Source of the DNA: Diploscapter coronatus
Taxonomy: Eukaryota; Nematoda; Chromadorea; Rhabditida; Rhabditidae
Direction of reading: 5' to 3'
NCBI GenBank assembly: GCA_964036155.1
Contig: OZ038422.1
Coordinates: 84,405,201-84,469,200 of the forward strand
Length of the DNA stretch: 64,000 nt
Part shown: one piece after another, positions 48,701 through 58,749 of the stretch
Layout: each line of letters opens with the position of its first letter
Position numbering within the stretch: the stretch's first letter is position 1
Made by a program: the position numbers and the translations under genes
Notes under the pieces: model-generated
What the model saw: the letters and a program-made list of their open reading frames with translations, nothing else
Databases searched by the model: none
What the model was told of the DNA's origin: nothing

Positions 48701-49434
48701 GCTTCCTTTTCACCCTGAAAGGTTAAACTCATTAATTGGAAGAAAAGCCTACTAATCACATTACCAGCAAAAATTCATGACAATAAATGATAAAATGCTG
48801 TCGGAACTTAAAAAAAAACATTTCAGAAGTTGCCCACCTGTAGCGTCTTCTTATCCGCTTGGAACGCGGCTTCCCTCTTGGATTTTTCCAGTGTTAAAGT
48901 CGCCAAAGCGGCCTTCAAACTGGCTACAGTATCCTGGGTTTGACCTCCTAAAAATCTTATTTCAGAAAACAGAAATATCCTCGATTTCAAGAAAAGTTTG
49001 AGCATTTTTCTTTATCAATACTTTCCCTTTCAAAATTGAGATATTTGCAAGAACACAATTTTTACCTGATTCCGAAGAGGCTGGAATCGCCGTTTCAGCA
49101 TTTTTAGCCTGTTCCTTGCTTGTGCTCGGTTCATTTGCCGCCGTGCCTTCTGGTGCAGTTCCAGAAAGTGAGCTCACGACGGTTTGCAAGGCGTTTCTCT
49201 CGGATTCCAGACTTTTGTAGGCGCGGACCACATCTGGAAAAATTACATTTTATCAGGCAAAAGTGTCATTGTAAATTTGTATCTGAAAAAAGAATTAGCA
49301 TAAACTAACAATGGGTTTCTAAAAAAAGATCACAAATTTCAAAGAAAATATATTCTACCCCTGAGTTTCTTCTCATACAGAGCTAACTGTTTCTGCTGGG
49401 CATCGACTTTGGCGATCAACTCCTTGGCGGACAT
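45750..49434 (-). CDS. GCC1: GRIP-domain golgin, GCC1/GCC88 type
   Basis: About 15 exons on the minus strand give roughly 680 residues (human GCC88 is about 775). The N-terminus KVDAQQKQLALYEKKLRDVV continuing with RAYKSL matches the conserved start of GCC88. Almost the whole length is heptad-rich coiled coil (for example EKLRKAADASEQEAEKMEKV, RERIAELERNEEANLKEM). A basic non-coil insert (VSKRRSAEHRRHLDKRHS) precedes the last coils. The C-terminus is a GRIP domain (IEYLRNIFVQYLNTI ... MVLKLSSKEMK) with the Tyr that binds Arl1 present. GRIP golgins tether endosome-derived vesicles at the trans-Golgi. The start at 49434 is followed directly by conserved sequence, and a TTTCTAG acceptor lies 27 bases upstream. 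A 48-base segment at about 48286-48333 can be read either as exon or as a minimal intron. Confidence 0.85.
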
Positions 49435-49622
49435 GCCGAATTAGCGAATCTTGACGAGTGGCTAGAAATAGAAATGTGGAAAATCAATAAAACGAATACA
49501 TAATGCGATACAGTAAAAATGCCACAATTCAATGGTCGACGTGCTGCACTAAAAATACACCGTTCTTTGGGGAAGAAAATTACGGTTTATAATTAGTTTA
49601 TCCATTGCTAAAGTTTATGGAT

Positions 49623-49780
49623 CCGTTCATACGTTAGTTGCAATGCAACTAGTTTGAAATAGCATGAGAAATGAAGAGAATACAAGAATAATGCAATCTG
49701 ATGCAATTGCGCTCTTCATTTTCCATGCTATTTCGAGCGAGTTGCAAATTGCAAGTTGCATTGCAACTAAGTATGAACGG
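49623..49780. mobile_element. MITE with long terminal inverted repeats, copy 1
   Basis: The ends CCGTTCATACGTTAGTTGCA and TGCAACTAAGTATGAACGG are inverted repeats, continuing inward through GCAATGCAACT. The two halves pair almost throughout, including TTTGAAATAGCATGAGAAATG against CATTTTCCATGCTATTTCGAG. No coding capacity. Copy 2 is at 60677-60840. Confidence 0.8.
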
Positions 49781-49827
49781 GCCTTAAACAATCGAAACAC
49801 CAAAGAAAATTTCAACAATGGGTTATT

Positions 49828-49833
49828 TTTATT
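49828..49833 (-). terminator. Candidate poly(A) signal of DUS3
   Basis: AATAAA on the minus strand (AAATAATAAAAATAACCC), 74 bases after the stop. Confidence 0.55.
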
Positions 49834-49906
49834 ATTTTAGAATTCCATAAATAAACAACACTTGAAAGAAAACAACAACAAAATCAAAAATGTCTAGGTC
49901 TTTAAA

Positions 49907-52853
49907 CTAATAGGCGTTGGCCTTGTGTTTCGGGACGAAAACGAAGTCTTCGGGGGTCTTTCCGAGGAACATTTCGCTGATTTTCACCTGAAAAGTTTCA
50001 TTTCATTGGAAAAGACGAAAATCTCAATGGAAAGTTCATTAAATTTGAATGAAAAGTGTGTTGATTTAAGGAGAAAAATAACCGAAGTTCTCTTAAAAAT
50101 CCAAAATTGCGAATCAAACCTACCCAATCACTAGCCCTGGGACTAGACAGTAGCGTTTCCATTTCGTCTCTTCCGACGTAGGTCGGAGGTCGATCGTTAA
50201 TTTTCTGGGGCAACACCTCAAGAAGACCGACGGGAATGTATCGGAAAAGAAAAACGATTTTAAGGAATGAAAAGAGGGAAAGATACCTGCACTGAAAAGA
50301 TAGGGTTTCAAGCAGGAATCGCCGCGTCTTCTCAACTCCCATGTCATCTGAACCCCAGTGATCGAGACCGTAATCAACGAATCTGAAAAAATCAATATTT
50401 AGAAAAAAAAATCGACTTTTCTTACTTCTTAACCAAATCAAGCCGTTCGTTCGAGCGAATGTCCCAGTTTCTTCTCTCCGCAATTTCCGTGAAAATCCAC
50501 GGTTTGATGAGAGCGCCTCGGGCGATCATGATCCCATCGATCGGGTTCTTTTCTAGTCTCTGAAATCAAAAATTTAAGAAAATGAAAAGTGGGAAATTAT
50601 CGTCTAACGGTGGAAAACGGGACTATGAAAAGATTTTAAAAGTACTTTTTGAATTAAAAATTTCTAAATTTACCTCGTAATAATCCTCCCAAGAAAGCAC
50701 ATCCCCACACACGAAAAATGGAACTCCATCAGCAGCCTTCACGCAGGGCTCCACGAAACTCCAGTTGGCTGCCTTTGAATAGCGCTGTTCCCTGAAAATT
50801 TATGCTAATTTTGAAAGAAATAAGAGCATTTTGGAAAGGTAATAATTTTGGAACTGAAATAGTCCTAATGAAAAAGGAAAATTGCGTTTTTTAAGAAGCA
50901 AGCAAAAGTTAAAAAATAAGCTCACTTGCTCCTCGGATGAAAGGTGATCAAGTCCGGACGGCAATTTTTTGCCATGTAACTGATCGTCTTATCCGCGGTC
51001 AGAATGCCCTCCTAAAAATAAAAAAGAATATCTTAAATAGTTACGACGATTTTTCAAAATATTCAAAAATATAAAACGAAAAACCTTCAGTCCAGTTCTC
51101 AATTTGACAGTCAACGGTATATCCTCCATGGCACTTTTCATTCCAGAAATGACTGAATTTAAAAGTAAAAAAATTAGAAAAAAGAAAAAGAAAGAACCTT
51201 CAAACAGCTTCTTCTCCTTGGTTGGCAAAGCACACCCAGCGCCCTTATCATTGATCAGATCGATCGGGCAGCCGCAGTTGATGTCGATGAAATCCACCTG
51301 AAAATTATCATGTTTAACTTTATCGTCTTTAATTTGAAGTTTCATGAATTTATACAAAAAAATCATTGCTTAGCAATGTCGAATTTTACCTCAAAATTAT
51401 CAGCAATCAGCTCAGCGGCCATCGTCATCGCGTCGGGATATCCTCCGGCCAATTGGACTCCGAAAATCTTCTCGGAAGGATGCCTTTTGATGAGAGAATA
51501 TTCAGAGGCATTGCCAGCGAGAAGACAGGTCGCCAGCGCCATTTCACCACACGTCACTTCCGCTCCCAGATCGACGCACATGCGGCGGAACGGCAGATTG
51601 CCCTGCAAAAGTTCAAAAATAGCATTGAAAAAGTGTAGAACAAATTCATGAAAATTTCAAGAAAAATCTGAGATAAATATTCAAGGCAAATAAAGAAAAA
51701 AAGAAAAAACTCACAACAGTAGTGAGCGGAGCCAAATATCTCTTTCCCCGAATGGACTTCATATCTAATCTGACGGGCTCTCTCTCCATCGAGCCGATCC
51801 GATTCTCCTTGATGGCTTTCAGAATTTCCTTCGATTTGGAGTAATCGTACTGCTTTTTCCGAATTTTAAAGAGGACACCCGTGGAGCTGTGGGAATTCAG
51901 CGTTTCTTCGTAGGGAGAGTCGACCTTCTGGAATCAAAATGTACTATTTTTTATTTTAGAAATATGGCAAGATTATCATGGTTTGAAAGCGATAAATACG
52001 TCTTTCTTATCAATGATATAGTCAAGTTTAGAGATAAGTTCTAGACCTTTTGTTTTTAAATAAAATAAAAAATACCTTCGTAACCTGTTTCCCTTCAGCA
52101 TCCAAATGCGCATTGCCGAAACGACAAGCGTAACTGAACGGGCAGGTACCGCGGAAATCTGAAAATTGAAATTACGAAGAACCAGTAACAATTAAATTTA
52201 CCGAAGACCGGGCAATTCTCTCTCAGGTCGGTAGGTTTTTGCTCGAGGAACTTCTTGATGTCGTGCTCGGAATTGCATTTTTCACCGAATCTGAAAAGTT
52301 AGAATTTTTCAAATTTTGAAATTCGACCGAAATCATTATTTTTAGCGTGTTGAAACAAATTCTTTGATTGGAGCACTTTCAAAGTTGAATAAAAATTGAA
52401 ATTTTTACTTGCAAGGCACATCCCTAAAGGCAGAATGGCAAAGCCGAACCGTCTTTGCACGCACTATCAAGTCTGCTTTGTGCATTTCGTTCCTGAATTT
52501 TAAAATGTGCATTTTTATATCATGAGAAATTAACCGTCTCTTCTTATTCATTCCCCTTTGCTTATTCTTGCTAGGCTTCGACTGGTCTCCATTTGTGGAA
52601 GTAGTCTCTTCATTAGGACTTTTCTGAAAGTTTTTTCTTGTAATTTTTATTGAAGATTGGTAAATTCGACCAAAACGTTTCGATATTTTTAGAAAATATA
52701 AATTAGGCATGAAATTTTTATTCCCACCTTCACAATGAATTCTGGCTTGATAGGAGCAACTCCGGGAGGCCGTTCAGTGAACACTCTTTCCTCTCCCACG
52801 GGAGGCCGTTCATCGATGATTTTTTCCTCTTTCACTTCTAAAACTTCAGCCAT
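49907..52853 (-). CDS. DUS3L: tRNA-dihydrouridine(47) synthase, Dus3/DUS3L
   Basis: About 15 exons on the minus strand give roughly 570 residues (human 650). Order: a Pro/Glu-rich N-terminus with a tandem ERPP motif; a basic linker; two CCCH zinc fingers ([20 protein letters not shown] and CPVF...[15 protein letters not shown]); the FMN TIM-barrel with [64 protein letters not shown] followed by CAL (the catalytic Cys region), [28 protein letters not shown]; and the helical tRNA-binding tail ending [12 protein letters not shown]. The enzyme reduces uridine 47 of tRNAs, and also some mRNA uridines, using NADPH. The ATG at 52853 is one base after TTTTTTTCAG, a textbook spliced-leader position. 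It lies 387 bases after EMC6. Confidence 0.95.
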
Positions 52854-52857
52854 GCTG
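52854..52857 (-). other. Likely spliced-leader acceptor of DUS3
   Basis: The minus strand reads TTTTATTTTTTTCAG, then C, then ATG. With only one base between AG and the start, and no upstream coding exon, trans-splicing is the natural reading. Confidence 0.6.
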
Positions 52858-52958
52858 AAAAAAATAAAACTAGAAAAAGTACAAGACAACTCAGATATCA
52901 TCACGAAGTGAACGAATTATGCGCTCTGCACAAAATATTAAATTCAAATTTCGGATTA

Positions 52959-52964
52959 TTTATT
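52959..52964 (-). terminator. Candidate poly(A) signal of EMC6
   Basis: TTTATT on the + strand in ATTATTTATTATTATTT, about 280 bases after the EMC6 stop. Confidence 0.45.
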
Positions 52965-53098
52965 ATTATTTAAAAAAAAATAACTGGAATGTAAAACTAA
53001 TGATATGACAAGCAGACTTGGGAAATGTCGAATCCGCATTTAACCGCATGAAACGAAATAGCATGTCTTCTCTTTCCGTCTCTCGATAAGACATAACT

Positions 53099-53211
53099 GA
53101 GAAATGGCGTGAGGACGTGAGCTATCTCTTCCCATACTATATCTTCCTACGTTCGCCCTCTCGCCTATCCCTAACTGTAGCGCACGTCCTCACGCGTCAT
53201 CTCGTCATTTC
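53099..53211. repeat. Palindromic MITE-like repeat downstream of EMC6
   Basis: The left GAGAAATGGCGTGAGGACGT continues GAGCTATC. It pairs with the right TAGCGCACGTCCTCACGCGT continuing CATCTCGTCATTTC. The interior has CCCATACTATATCTTCC, the same CCCANACTAT core as the other palindromes. Confidence 0.65.
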
Positions 53212-53240
53212 AAAATACCAAGTCTGATGACAAATCTCGT

Positions 53241-53740
53241 TTAATAGACATGGACCATGCCGTAGAGGAAGACCCAGAAGAGGATGTAAGTGAAAAGACC
53301 GCCAACAAGGGAGTGAGTAACGGGCAGCCAGCCGTCCAGGAAATACGTCTTCCATTTGAAGTTCGACTTGAGCACCCAGAACAGCGCCTGCAGCAGCACC
53401 GTCACGAAGTAGAAGATGAATCCGGACATGTTCGTCAGGCCGAGAATTCCTCAAATAAAAATATTTTTTTGGAAATTAAGAAAAATAAATTAAACAATAA
53501 CAAATCCAACCTGCAGCCATCCCCGAAGCGGCCGCATGACACGTTCGGGCGTATTCCAGCGAGCTGAAGTTCTGACGCATCGCAGCTTCGCTGAAATAAT
53601 AATTATTTTTCACTTTAAATATTTTCTATCTTAATAATAATTCTTAAAGTATTTTTTAAAACTTTCATTAACCTATAGACTTCGAGTCCTTTATTCCTGC
53701 TGCCCGACGACGACTTGGCCGATTTCGTCTTGGAAGACAT
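53241..53740 (-). CDS. emc-6: EMC6, ER membrane protein complex subunit 6
   Basis: Three exons (53740-53673, 53590-53511, 53449-53241) join in phase to 118 residues (human 110). The Ser/Lys-rich N-terminus (MSSKTKSAKSSSGSRNKG) is followed by SEAAMRQNFSSLEYARTCHA and three hydrophobic membrane segments, with the conserved ILGLTNMSGFIFYFV, LVGGLFTYILFWVFLYGMVH and terminal VY. EMC6 lies in the membrane core of the EMC insertase, which inserts tail-anchored and multipass proteins into the ER. The acceptor of exon 3 is TTGAG rather than TTCAG. It is the first gene of the same-strand cluster, so the operon promoter should lie just to its right. Confidence 0.95.
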
Positions 53741-53973
53741 CGTGAAGACTCAGACTCCACTCGCTCCTTCTAATTTAGTGAATTTTTCGAATGATTATGC
53801 CTGAAAAATACAATTTTTAATAAGTTGGTAGAAAAATCGGAAAAAATGAAAAAAATCGACGATAAGATGAATAGAGACGAATGAGTGAGCAGTGTAAATC
53901 GAGCGCGTTTTATTAAGTTGCAATGCGATGAATAAAGAAAAACGATGATATCGGATTATCGTAAATTTCCGCT

Positions 53974-54156
53974 AAATATTTGCGGCTGTAGGTACTTTGT
54001 TACCAAATAAAATAATGAGTACTTCTTACCAAAGGCGAGATAATGTGGGAAAAGATGAAAAAGGGGGAGAAATAGCATTTGGCAACAAAATATTCATTAT
54101 TTTCTTTGGTAACAAGGCACTCACTCGTGGCAACAAAGTATCTACAGCCAATATTT
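53974..54156. mobile_element. MITE-like element with terminal inverted repeats
   Basis: The left AAATATTTGCGGCTGTAGGT continues ACTTTGTTACCA. It pairs with the right TGGCAACAAAGTATCTACAG continuing CCAATATTT. Internal repeats of (T/G)G(T/C)AACAA occur on both sides. It has no coding capacity and is a different family from the 49.6/60.7-kb pair. Confidence 0.7.
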
Positions 54157-54213
54157 GCCTATTTTAGGTCACTTTGAGCGTTTACATGTTTCAGGTTTTT
54201 CCTAATTTCACCA

Positions 54214-54305
54214 TCACGGCCAGGACTGTACGAAAAGCTACGTTTCGTTACTTTTACGTCTTACGTTTTTCAAAAAAAAAAATTCGTACTGCCCTGATCA
54301 CGACA
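54214..54305. repeat. Imperfect inverted repeat
   Basis: ATCACGGCCAGGACTGTACG pairs with CGTACTGCCCTGATCACGA with a few mismatches. The loop contains ACGTTTCGTTACTTTTACGT and an A run. It resembles a second, small transposon remnant. Confidence 0.5.
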
Positions 54306-56962
54306 CTTTACATATTATTTCACAGATTTTACCTATCTGATCCGCATTAATGAGGTTCATATCAACGTTTTCACTTTTTCAACAATATTTTTCATTCACA
54401 ACTATAATCACGGGTTCGATTGTCTGTGTTGTCGCGAAAAAAGTGCTCATACAAATGTTCAGCAATCAAAAATCTCTGCACAAAATCTCGAGACTCTGGT
54501 TTATTCGACATGTTTCTGAAAATCTACTGGCCGAAATTAGTTTTTAGAATTCAAATTTGATTACAAAAAATCCCTCTTAAATTTACAATTGAAGTCTGAT
54601 AATGAGTTTTAGTATTTGTGTATTAGCTTTCTAGAAAGCATGATATGTTTTTATCAGACTCTGGCTGGATCACATCATCTCTAAATGTGCATTTTCTGAG
54701 TTTAATTTTCAAAGAATCTGCTTGGTTTTTCAGCTATTTGTCTTCAACTCTCTTTGATTTTTCGTTTTTACTATCGGTTTGCAATTTGATAGAGCCGATT
54801 ACTAATCGTAAAATTGAAATGCGACAGATGGGCCTGACATTTTAATTTAAATCATCTTAGGGAATTATATACTTGGAAAATTGAGTGCAAAAAATGATTA
54901 GAGTTTTGGCCGAATTCTGACTAGCTAATTAGCTTTGCACAGAGCACAATTCTTCAAAAAATCAAAACTAATTTGAAATTGAGAAATTCGGGGGGAGGGA
55001 ATGGAACTCGAACTTAGAACTAAACAATGGAACTACTTAAGCTGGTCAGGTTGTGCAGCTGCTGCTGTTGCTAGCAGCGAGATTAAAACAGAATAAAAAG
55101 GGCGCTGTGCTTTAAGTAAATGGAAACGAATTAAAATTGCCGAAAAAGTACACATGCATCGTCTGAATCATAACTTTATCTTAAAATTAAAGCATCGACA
55201 CAACAACTGTATCATAAGGTTGATGTATTCAAATCATTAAATTCAAAAATAAACGTGATTTTACGGCACTTCAAATAATGTTGTGATAGATTGAAAAATG
55301 ATGCGTAAGTTATTCATCAGAAAGATAACCACAAAGTTTGTTTACTGTAACGTGATTTTGTATATTTTCAAAATTTACTTAAATTGAATATGTGGAAATG
55401 GCCTCACTTCCATTTTATTACACAATAGGTTATGCCTACATTATTGGGCTGAGAAAAATAATTTTGCTATATGCTGTTCTTGTATTGTGACAATGAGTTT
55501 GTCTTCATACGACTGATTTAAGTTGAATATGAAATCTACTCTAGTTAACTATGAATGTTCAGTAGATCATAAAGTTACAACACAAAGATGTGCATTTATC
55601 CTGCAACTTTTAAATCAGAGTCTAGAATATAGACTTTGGAAGGTTAATATTTCTGCAGACTTACTTTTCCCAAGCTATTATTATGCAATCTTAAAATAGA
55701 TATAGTGCACAATTTATAAATATTATATAACGTTCTACATAAACTACGACATCTTGGAACTTTATTTAGTTCAAATATCACGTGTATAAATAGTTTATCT
55801 TATTATTTCTTGTCTGCTACGTCAAAATTCCCACCACTAAATTTAACCTTAATTTTACTTCTAGGGGGTAAGAGCGCAATTTTTTTACTTTGTACGAGTT
55901 TTATGCCTTGATACAAAATCTAAGCACAGGTTCATAGTACAAAAGTGTGATAAGTTTGATTATCACTTGACATTAATGCCGGGAATTAATTAACTTATTT
56001 TATGCTTAATCTGAAATTTTTGTAACAAATAAGAAAATCATGGCAGATGTAATTTGGTCAAATTAAATCCGAGTTTTTGCTGATATCGACTAAAGTTCGA
56101 TATCGGGCTCGAAACACAGCTAAACCGTTATAATTGAGGAAATACAAGCCCATGTTTCACACGAATTGCTGTTAATTTTCCGAAATTAATTTTACTTAAC
56201 ATTTAAATGCATGCACATCTAAATATATTTGGCATTTCAAATTGCTTAATTGACTTTCATGCCAAAAGTACACATTAATTAGAGTGAAGAAACTTTTGTC
56301 TTCTTTCCTGTGTTGAACCTAAACAGTTTATTTATTGAAGAATAATTGTATGCAACATTTTTATAACCATAGCCATTGTTATATGAAAAATTAATTAAAA
56401 ATGATGATGATGATGATAAAAATATGTCGTTAGCAGAATAATTCATTCTGGTAATAAATTACGGCTAATGATGATGTAGAGCAAGCAAAGATGTCATTGA
56501 GATAATTTCCTCAAGATCTGCATAAGTTATGAGCATCTGACCAGATAGGGAAAAGCGTCAGTTTTCTTACAAAATAATATTTCCTAGTAGATAGTTTTCT
56601 TAGTATTGTGGAAGCTTAACTAATCGGTTAAGATGCACAAAAAAATAAATATCCATTGCACAAATGCATTATTCTGCGACGTTTTTAATAGTAGAATAGA
56701 GGATTGTCAAGTGGAAGTGATATTTTATATCTTTATTAAAAATTATACTTCCGCAATATGTAATGATGATTCATTGTGACTATGAAAAACGACTATGCAT
56801 GTTGCAATTTTATAGTATTGCAGCAAACAAAGATATTGCAATAGTGATATTATTGATGCCGAAGTCTGGGAGGTACGTGCAAAGTGGTGCAGTTATTTTT
56901 AGTGGATAGAAAGTCGAGAAATAACACGGAAAAGAAGAGACTGGCCTAAAATCATTATTTGT

Positions 56963-56983
56963 CCCCCCCCCCCCCCCCCCCCC
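56963..56983 (+). repeat. Poly-C homopolymer, 21 bases
   Basis: Twenty-one consecutive C flanked by AT-rich sequence (TTTGT on the left, ATTTTCG on the right). The exact length is uncertain in any assembly. Confidence 0.8.
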
Positions 56984-58646
56984 ATTTTCGACCTTCCAGA
57001 TTTAGGCATCAACAACATTTAAATAATAGCTTCTGACCAGGTATAAGAAGCCATTCTTTTCCCTTCGAAGTGCTCTTTTCCATGATTCAATCTTCCAAGT
57101 ATCTCTTGGCTGACCTTCCTCCTCAGGCCTTCATTACGCCCATCAGGTTTCCGAATGGCAAAAATGGCTTTTCGACGCTTTACCCGTTGTGCTCTTTAAT
57201 TGTAATTCATCATCGCCTGCACCGAGGAGGTGCGAATTTAATTGCAATTGGTCTAAATATACGCCGCACAGCTATAAAAATCTGCCTGAAGAAAGCACAC
57301 ACAGCAGCAAACGGCCACAATTGCGAAAGAAGAAAATGCTGAAATGTATTCAAAAAAGGCGGCCAGTAGGCGCGAATACGAATACAACCAATGCAAAAGT
57401 TGCACCAAACTATAATGCACAAATGCTGCGCAAAATGTTCGAACAAATACATTAACTGCCCTAATCTGTCTGACATTTTTAGCATCTAAATTCGATACCC
57501 CCTTATAAAAAACCAATCATCTTGCAAGACTTATTAAACTTCAAAAGAAGTAGAGCAATTAGTCAGCTGATAAAGTTTATTATAATCTTTAAATAAATGT
57601 CACATAGAGTCAGATTTTCAAGTGAGAGGTTCGGAGAAACGAGATTACCCTAGAAAGATGCTTAACAGCGTATTGCTGGCGTAAATGAATGAATATGAAA
57701 TACATACGAAGTACGTGCATATAAATTAAATTTCACATTAGCATATTAATTTAACGTTGAAGCAAAGATTACTTCGTTATTCGGTGAATTGTCATACTCG
57801 ATCAGGTTTATTATTCGACTTCGCAAACTTTCCAAATCTCTAAATTCTACTCGTGTCATATTGTTCGCTCAAAGGTAAGCTCGTGGGGTATAAGATGATT
57901 CCCTTGTATCCACTCCAATTGCACCCATCTTCTATTCCCGTCCTAATTTGGAAACGTCGGGTAGGCGTCTTCATCTGAGAAAAATCTAATGTTAAACGAA
58001 TACTTCTACGCAAATTTGTAGGTGTTTAATGCGTCTGAACCGGGATAATCGGAGCTTTCCTTTTTGTCACCGATATTTGCAACTTTGAGAATATCTAAAC
58101 TTTGTTTTTTCACTGGAATTGATCCTTGTAGTCGTCGAATTAAGTCCCTGACCATCCTCATCTGAACAGCCTCATCGGCTGATTGCTCACGTCATTTTGG
58201 CGAATGCAATCCAAATCTACTTTCTCTGTAACTAGCAACTGTTGATATCATCACCTTTTGTGAAAATGCATTTTTCAATCGCCAAGTTTATAACACAATT
58301 AACACAGTTTGCTCTAGACTTGTTTGTAAGCGGCTCTCAAAATCATGTTTTCGACTTTGATAAATTTTCTAATAAGCTTCTATAGCGCAAGTTTTGTGGG
58401 AGAATTGAATTTGTAGCAATTATTAATAAGCTTAGTGAATTTCCAAAAACTATCGTAGGATAGAAAAAAAATGGAGAAAGGGGTGGAGCTTAGGAGAATG
58501 AAGCGATAGATAATGAGAGAAGGACATGGGACACAACGATAGAGATAAGTGAGCAAAACTCAACCATTCGACCATGGAACTGACTGCTCGGCTAGAGAGG
58601 AAAATGGTAAAGAGCAGCAGGCAGCTGTAAGAAAGGGGGAGGAGAG

Positions 58647-58656
58647 TATATATAAG
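58647..58656 (+). promoter_or_regulatory. TATA box of the lipase gene
   Basis: TATATATAAG lies about 100 bases before the lipase ATG. GATA-type sites (GATAGATAA at about 58506, GATAAG at about 58544) lie upstream, as expected for intestinally expressed nematode genes controlled by GATA factors. Tissue is inferred. Confidence 0.55.
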
Positions 58657-58749
58657 ACCCAGCTCGATGTGGATAGCTTGTAGTAGCCATCAGTCATATA
58701 TCCTCATATATCCCTAATATAGCCACAACAACAATATCCTCTTATTAAG

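Larger units (their letters stand above)
49435..49906 (-). other. Intercistronic gap, DUS3 to golgin, with a MITE
   Basis: 472 bases holding the palindromic element 49623-49780. A minus-strand AATAAA (49828-49833) lies 74 bases past the DUS3 stop. No gene. Confidence 0.6.
52858..53240 (-). other. Intercistronic gap, EMC6 to DUS3, with palindrome
   Basis: Contains the palindromic repeat 53099-53211, a further GAAATAGCATG half-core at about 53055, and a minus-strand AATAAA at 52959-52964. No gene. Confidence 0.6.
53741..58646. other. 5-kb stretch without recognisable genes
   Basis: AT-rich, many stops in all frames. It contains two inverted repeats (53974-54156 and 54214-54305), an (ATG)n run near 56400, a 21-base poly-C run (56963-56983), and a GC-richer island at about 57000-57460 with overlapping open frames on both strands but no family resemblance. 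The left end presumably holds the EMC6 (operon) promoter and the right end holds lipase control sequences. Confidence 0.6.

Noticed and set aside
54350..54845. Two short open frames in the gene desert
   Set aside because: AT-rich hydrophobic translations typical of random sequence; no promoter or splice structure.
56400..56418. Short ATG-repeat run as a possible microsatellite
   Set aside because: Only about five units of a trinucleotide; common in AT-rich DNA and not informative.
57070..57516. Overlapping open frames on both strands in the GC-richer island
   Set aside because: No signal peptide, domain or spliced partner recognised; kept only as a finding about the island.
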